From positions 1-9,354 of the forward strand of contig JACXUQ010000071.1 in NCBI GenBank assembly GCA_014763835.1: DNA of 9,354 nucleotides. The letters run 5' to 3'. Numbering within the stretch: position 1 is the first letter of the stretch; every line of letters begins with the position of its first letter. The stretch comes from Thiotrichales bacterium (GTDB taxonomy: Bacteria > Pseudomonadota > Gammaproteobacteria > Thiomicrospirales > Thiomicrospiraceae). The position numbers and the translations under genes were made by a program. The notes under the pieces were generated by a model that worked only from the letters and a program-made list of their open reading frames with translations, was not told the DNA's origin and did no database searches. Below are positions 6,812 to 9,354 of the stretch, in pieces.

Positions 6812-6830
6812 ATTTTTACGCACTAGGCAA
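6802..6830 (-). promoter_or_regulatory. Sigma70 promoter of nrdA
   Basis: On the minus strand TTGCCT (6825-6830) and TATATT (6802-6807) are separated by exactly 17 bp, the optimum. The predicted start is near 6795, giving a leader of about 44 nt before ATG 6751. Confidence 0.7.
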
Positions 6831-6861
6831 TACACGAAATTGCTCGCCTTGGGGAGTGGAT

Positions 6862-6883
6862 TGGGGATAAAGTCTGTGGACAA
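6862..6883 (-). promoter_or_regulatory. Pair of near-consensus DnaA boxes upstream of the nrdA promoter
   Basis: The minus strand carries TTGTCCACA (6875-6883) and TTATCCCCA (6862-6870), each one mismatch from TTATCCACA, in the same orientation and 4 bp apart, at about -67 to -88 from the predicted start. E. coli nrdAB also has two DnaA boxes just upstream of its promoter. Confidence 0.5.
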
Positions 6884-6919
6884 CTCTTTCCAAAGCGCCA
6901 AAATCGGCCCTTAAAAGGC

Positions 6920-6928
6920 TGTGGATAA
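6920..6928 (-). promoter_or_regulatory. Perfect DnaA box upstream of nrdA
   Basis: The minus strand reads TTATCCACA, the strongest DnaA 9-mer, at about -125 to -133 from the predicted nrdA start and in the same orientation as the three other boxes. Confidence 0.6.
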
Positions 6929-7050
6929 CTTTGTGAAAAATGGCGAAAAAATAAAAATAAAATTTTCTATCCCAGGTTAAAAAATACTATCGCAATTTTG
7001 GGGGTGTGGGCGGTTGGGTTGGAATGAATTTTGAAAAGCATCAATCGTGT

Positions 7051-8106
7051 TTAATTGTTTTTATTCTGCAGGCAGGCTTGCAGGGCTTTTTCAAACGCGA
7101 TGAAGTCAAACGGTTGGTCTTGATCAATAAGCAGTTCCAGACGTGAATCGCGTCGGTAAGCGATGTATTCGCGGCTGACGTGCTGGTTGCTCCATTGAAA
7201 CAGTATCCACGGATTGCCGACCCTGAAAACGCCTTTGGCGCGTTTGATGCCTGCCCGGCCTGTTGAGTTTGTAAAATCCTGAAAAAGCGTCAGGATTTTT
7301 TTCCAGTCAAAGAGAGTCTCGGGCGTGAAGATGTAACCGAGCGCGTGTACGCCCAATTCAAATTTATATTTGCGCGTGACTTGTGTGCCGAAGTCGATTC
7401 CCTTGAACGGCAGAAGGTGGGGCAGGGAGGTGTCGAGATGCCGGTTGAGTGCATGGTGGTGTTGATGTTGGCGGGATGACGCTGCGTGCTCTGTGTAATG
7501 GTTATGAGTGTGGTCAAGCAGGTTCTGGGCGTCGATTTCACCTTGCTGGGTGATGATGACCGCGTTTTTGGGCGGGTAAAGCGTGCTGCAATATTGGGTT
7601 AGCGCGTCCAGTTGCGCTGTGCTGGCGAGGTCTTGTTTGTTGAGGACAATTACGTCGGCCATATTCATCAGGTTTTGCAGAACGGTGTAGCGTTCGATTT
7701 CGTCGAGTTTCAGGATGGAAGTGTCGAAAACGCTAAAGAGTGTCTGTAAACGGAGTTGTTTTTGCTGGTCGAGGCTGCGTAGCAGATCGACAATGCTGTC
7801 GGGCTCACCCAGCCCGGTGGGTTCGATAAGCAGGCGCTGTGTGTTGGTTTGGGTGAGTATGTGGTTGAGGGTGTTTTTCAATTCGCCCTGTGCGCTGCAG
7901 CAAATGCAGCCGCCCGGCAGTTCAAAAACCTGTGTGTCCGCAGTGTTCTCAAGAATGGTGCCGTCTATGCCGGCAGCGCCAAATTCGTTAACCAGCAGGG
8001 TCCATTGCTCGTTACCCGGCTTGTTTTTGAGTAGGTGACGGACCAAGCTGGTTTTTCCTGAGCCCAGGGGGCCGCAAATCAGATTGACCTGAACAGTACC
8101 GGGCAT
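7051..8106 (-). CDS. COG0523 (CobW/ZnuG-type) GTP-binding protein, putative metallochaperone
   Basis: This 351-residue cytosolic G3E-family GTPase has Walker A GPLGSGKT (12-19), switch VNEFGAAGIDG (39-49), the metal-binding CxCC signature PGGCICC (Cys67, Cys69, Cys70), EPTGLGEP (95-102) and the base-specificity motif NKQD (156-159). A histidine-rich linker (about 189-208, with HTHNH and HQHHH) follows, then a CobW C-terminal domain (about 230-345). COG0523 proteins use GTP to deliver metals (zinc, cobalt or others) to client enzymes; the CxCC and His-rich loop are consistent with metal binding, but the metal and client are unknown. No Zur site was seen and no cobalamin genes are nearby. The start ATG shares one base with the stop of the preceding diguanylate cyclase (TAATG), so translation is probably coupled. 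Confidence 0.92.
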   Translation of the reverse strand: MPGTVQVNLICGPLGSGKTSLVRHLLKNKPGNEQWTLLVNEFGAAGIDGTILENTADTQVFELPGGCICCSAQGELKNTLNHILTQTNTQRLLIEPTGLGEPDSIVDLLRSLDQQKQLRLQTLFSVFDTSILKLDEIERYTVLQNLMNMADVIVLNKQDLASTAQLDALTQYCSTLYPPKNAVIITQQGEIDAQNLLDHTHNHYTEHAASSRQHQHHHALNRHLDTSLPHLLPFKGIDFGTQVTRKYKFELGVHALGYIFTPETLFDWKKILTLFQDFTNSTGRAGIKRAKGVFRVGNPWILFQWSNQHVSREYIAYRRDSRLELLIDQDQPFDFIAFEKALQACLQNKNN

Positions 8107-9152
8107 TAATAATCGCTTTCACCGACGATGTGGTTGCGCCCTTTGCCTTTGGCTTTGTAGAGACATTCGTCCACGCGGGTTAACAAGGTTTCGATCTCTT
8201 CGCCGAGTTGATACATGGCGACACCGGCGGAGACGGTGATTTGCAGAGGTAGATTGCTTGAGCGCACTTGCAGCGGGCGGGCAGCGATTTTTTTACGGAT
8301 ATTGTTGGCGACATTAATGGCGTCGGAATAACCGGTATCCGGCAGCAGGATGGCAAATTCTTCGCCGCCAAAGCGTGCAATGCTGTCCTGACCTTTGGTT
8401 TCTCGGTGCAGTAATTTGGCAAGATAGCGCAGCACGCTGTCGCCTATCAGGTGTCCAAACGTATCGTTGATGTTTTTGAAGTGGTCGATATCCAGCAAAA
8501 CAATCGCAAAGGTAGAGCTTTTTTCCATGGCTTGCCGGCTAAGCAAATCAATGATTTCATTAAAGCCGCGACGATTTGGGATGTTGGTGAGTTCATCGGT
8601 TTTGGCGATCTTGGTGGTACGTTCCAGCTCTTCCTTGAGCAGACGGATCTCTTGGGTCGAATCATTGACTTGCTGGTGCAGCGACTGGGTGTTTTCAACC
8701 AGTTCCTGTAGCGTGCAGCTGATGCGGTCGAAAGGCCGCGTATAGGCTTTGTCGTTCAGTTTGGTGGATTGTATTAACTCGATTTCGTTCTGGATTAACT
8801 GCTGTTTTTCTTGGGTGTTGGTCATCCAGCGGTCAAGGCTGAAAAGCAGTTGATTGAGGATGGCGTCGGTTTTTTCGGCGGGCAGGGATTTGTAGAGTAG
8901 TTGCGCGATGAGTTTGATAAACAGGTTTTCGGCCGTTTCATCATCGTATTGTGCCAACTTGAAAACGCGATCCAGCTCTTCGCTGAGATAAGGGTCGACT
9001 TCGCTGAGCCATTCATACACGAGGGTGAAGTGGACTGGATTGCAGCTTAGATTGAATTCTTCGATCTTTCTGATGCATTGATCTTTTAGTTGATTGGATT
9101 GATCCGGGTTGGCTTGGTAGCGGTGTAAAACCGAAGTCGATTTGCTGCCCAT
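8106..9152 (-). CDS. GGDEF-domain diguanylate cyclase
   Basis: This 348-residue soluble protein has no membrane segment. The N-terminal region (about 25-115, with NPVHFTLVYEWLSEVDPYLSEELD) is a helical sensory or dimerisation domain found in other gammaproteobacterial cyclases. A Gln/Glu-rich predicted coiled coil (about 113-182) leads to the GGDEF domain (about 183-342). Catalytic parts are intact: DELTNIPNRRG (186-196), metal ligand Asp221 in LLDIDHFKNIND, active site GGEEF (262-266) and YKAKGKGRN (332-340). It should make c-di-GMP from two GTP. The inhibitory RxxD site, normally five residues before GGEEF, reads KGQD, so product inhibition may be weak. ATG 9152 is preferred over the in-frame GTG at 9167, though both have poor Shine-Dalgarno sequences. 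First gene of a two-gene operon with the COG0523 GTPase. Confidence 0.95.
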   Translation of the reverse strand: MGSKSTSVLHRYQANPDQSNQLKDQCIRKIEEFNLSCNPVHFTLVYEWLSEVDPYLSEELDRVFKLAQYDDETAENLFIKLIAQLLYKSLPAEKTDAILNQLLFSLDRWMTNTQEKQQLIQNEIELIQSTKLNDKAYTRPFDRISCTLQELVENTQSLHQQVNDSTQEIRLLKEELERTTKIAKTDELTNIPNRRGFNEIIDLLSRQAMEKSSTFAIVLLDIDHFKNINDTFGHLIGDSVLRYLAKLLHRETKGQDSIARFGGEEFAILLPDTGYSDAINVANNIRKKIAARPLQVRSSNLPLQITVSAGVAMYQLGEEIETLLTRVDECLYKAKGKGRNHIVGESDY

Positions 9153-9206
9153 AAAATTGCGTCTCACTGACTGATTTGGTGTGGGTGTTATTATTTTTAT
9201 GAAACA

Positions 9207-9235
9207 ATTTTAGTTTGCATTCGGTTATTTCGCAA
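9207..9235 (-). promoter_or_regulatory. Sigma70 promoter of the GGDEF-COG0523 operon
   Basis: The minus strand has TTGCGA (9230-9235) and TAAAAT (9207-9212) with exactly 17 bp between. The predicted start is near 9200, about 48 nt before ATG 9152. The repeat copy 2 begins 22 bp upstream of the -35. Confidence 0.6.
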
Positions 9236-9257
9236 AGAAACTCGCCGGTTTTTTTAA

Positions 9258-9354
9258 ATGAGAGCTTTGCACGAGATGGCTACACGAATAAAAATGGTTA
9301 AAAATAGCCTGATTTTTGTTGAAAAACTTGCTAATAGCGAGCTATTAGCTGCGT
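9258..9354. repeat. MITE-like repeat, copy 2 (left part, cut by the window end)
   Basis: The order of parts matches copy 1: TGAGA tip, TTTGCACGAG, then ATAAAAATGG 12 bp on (11 bp in copy 1), then the AATAGC palindrome 74 bp from the tip in both. Between these blocks the two copies have diverged strongly. The right half, including the expected inverted repeat, lies beyond the window. Both copies face the same way on the plus strand. This one sits upstream of the GGDEF promoter. Confidence 0.65.
9330..9349. repeat. Perfect palindrome in repeat copy 2
   Basis: GCTAATAGC, 2-nt spacer GA, GCTATTAGC: a perfect 9-bp inverted repeat. The inner 6 bp are the same as in copy 1, where the outer pairs are lost. 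A 2-nt loop makes a DNA protein-binding site or cruciform more natural than an RNA hairpin. Confidence 0.75.

Larger units (their letters stand above)
6752..7050. other. nrdA control region (299 bp, no gene)
   Basis: This gap between the COG0523 stop and nrdA holds the nrdA promoter, an NrdR-box-like site and DnaA-box-like 9-mers (listed separately). The upstream part, about 6935-6985, is strongly A+T-rich with A runs, which could be a bend or an UP-like stretch. No small ORF with a convincing start was seen, and no terminator after the COG0523 gene. Confidence 0.6.

Noticed and set aside
6752..6901. 50-codon N-terminal extension of nrdA
   Set aside because: It has no counterpart in E. coli NrdA, and this DNA contains the nrdA promoter and operator.
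6860..6990. Replication origin (DnaA boxes next to an A+T-rich stretch)
   Set aside because: Only a few boxes, directly upstream of nrdA where DnaA sites are expected, and no dnaA, gidA or parAB nearby. Regulation of nrdA is simpler; a GC-skew plot of the chromosome would decide.
9161..9166. GTCTCA as a remnant right end of another repeat copy upstream of the GGDEF gene
   Set aside because: Only six bases match and the adjoining TTTGCACGAG block is missing; expected by chance.
1911..9258. Composite transposon bounded by the two repeat copies
   Set aside because: The genes between them are core housekeeping genes of normal composition, the copies are diverged, and no transposase is present. 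Two independent insertions are more likely.

Overview
The window (roughly half G+C) looks like the chromosome of a gammaproteobacterium. The main evidence is the yrfG / nudE / cysQ neighbourhood, which I recall from pseudomonads and relatives, and a class Ia NrdA whose motifs and length follow the E. coli enzyme closely. A sulfur-oxidiser of the Thiomicrospira/Hydrogenovibrio kind is my guess from general flavour only; no marker gene settles it. No phage, CRISPR, tRNA or rRNA was seen, and most of the window is ordinary housekeeping sequence.

Layout. 1-470 (-): an inner-membrane-anchored thioredoxin-fold protein (WCPIC active site), cut by the window start. 564-1193 (+): thiopurine S-methyltransferase tpm, divergent from it. 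1215-1877 (-): the HAD nucleotidase yrfG. 1911-2075: a 165-bp MITE-like element with ~28-bp terminal inverted repeats. 2079-3493 (+): nudE and cysQ, coupled by a TGATG overlap. 3508-4398 (-): an HDOD-domain protein. 4440-4465: a strong terminator for nrdA. 4484-6751 (-): nrdA. 6752-7050: its regulatory region, with a clear sigma70 promoter, an NrdR-box-like site on the -10 and several DnaA-box-like 9-mers. 7051-9152 (-): a two-gene operon of a GGDEF diguanylate cyclase followed by a COG0523 (CobW-type) GTPase, coupled by TAATG. 9258-9354: the left part of a second copy of the MITE-like element, cut by the window end.

How the genes fit together. YrfG, NudE and CysQ all remove phosphate-containing small molecules: GMP/IMP, ADP-ribose/NADH-type dinucleotides, and 3'-phosphoadenosine 5'-phosphate (PAP). 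They form a nucleotide-salvage and house-cleaning cluster. NrdA makes deoxynucleotides, and its upstream region suggests control by both dNTP status (NrdR) and replication initiation (DnaA), the latter being established for E. coli nrdAB. nrdB is not next to nrdA. The GGDEF-COG0523 pair joins c-di-GMP synthesis to a putative metal-handling GTPase in one transcript.

The most interesting non-gene signals are the two copies of the MITE-like repeat, one of which supplies the ribosome-binding site of nudE, and the composite control region of nrdA. I do not see a convincing new multi-gene system.
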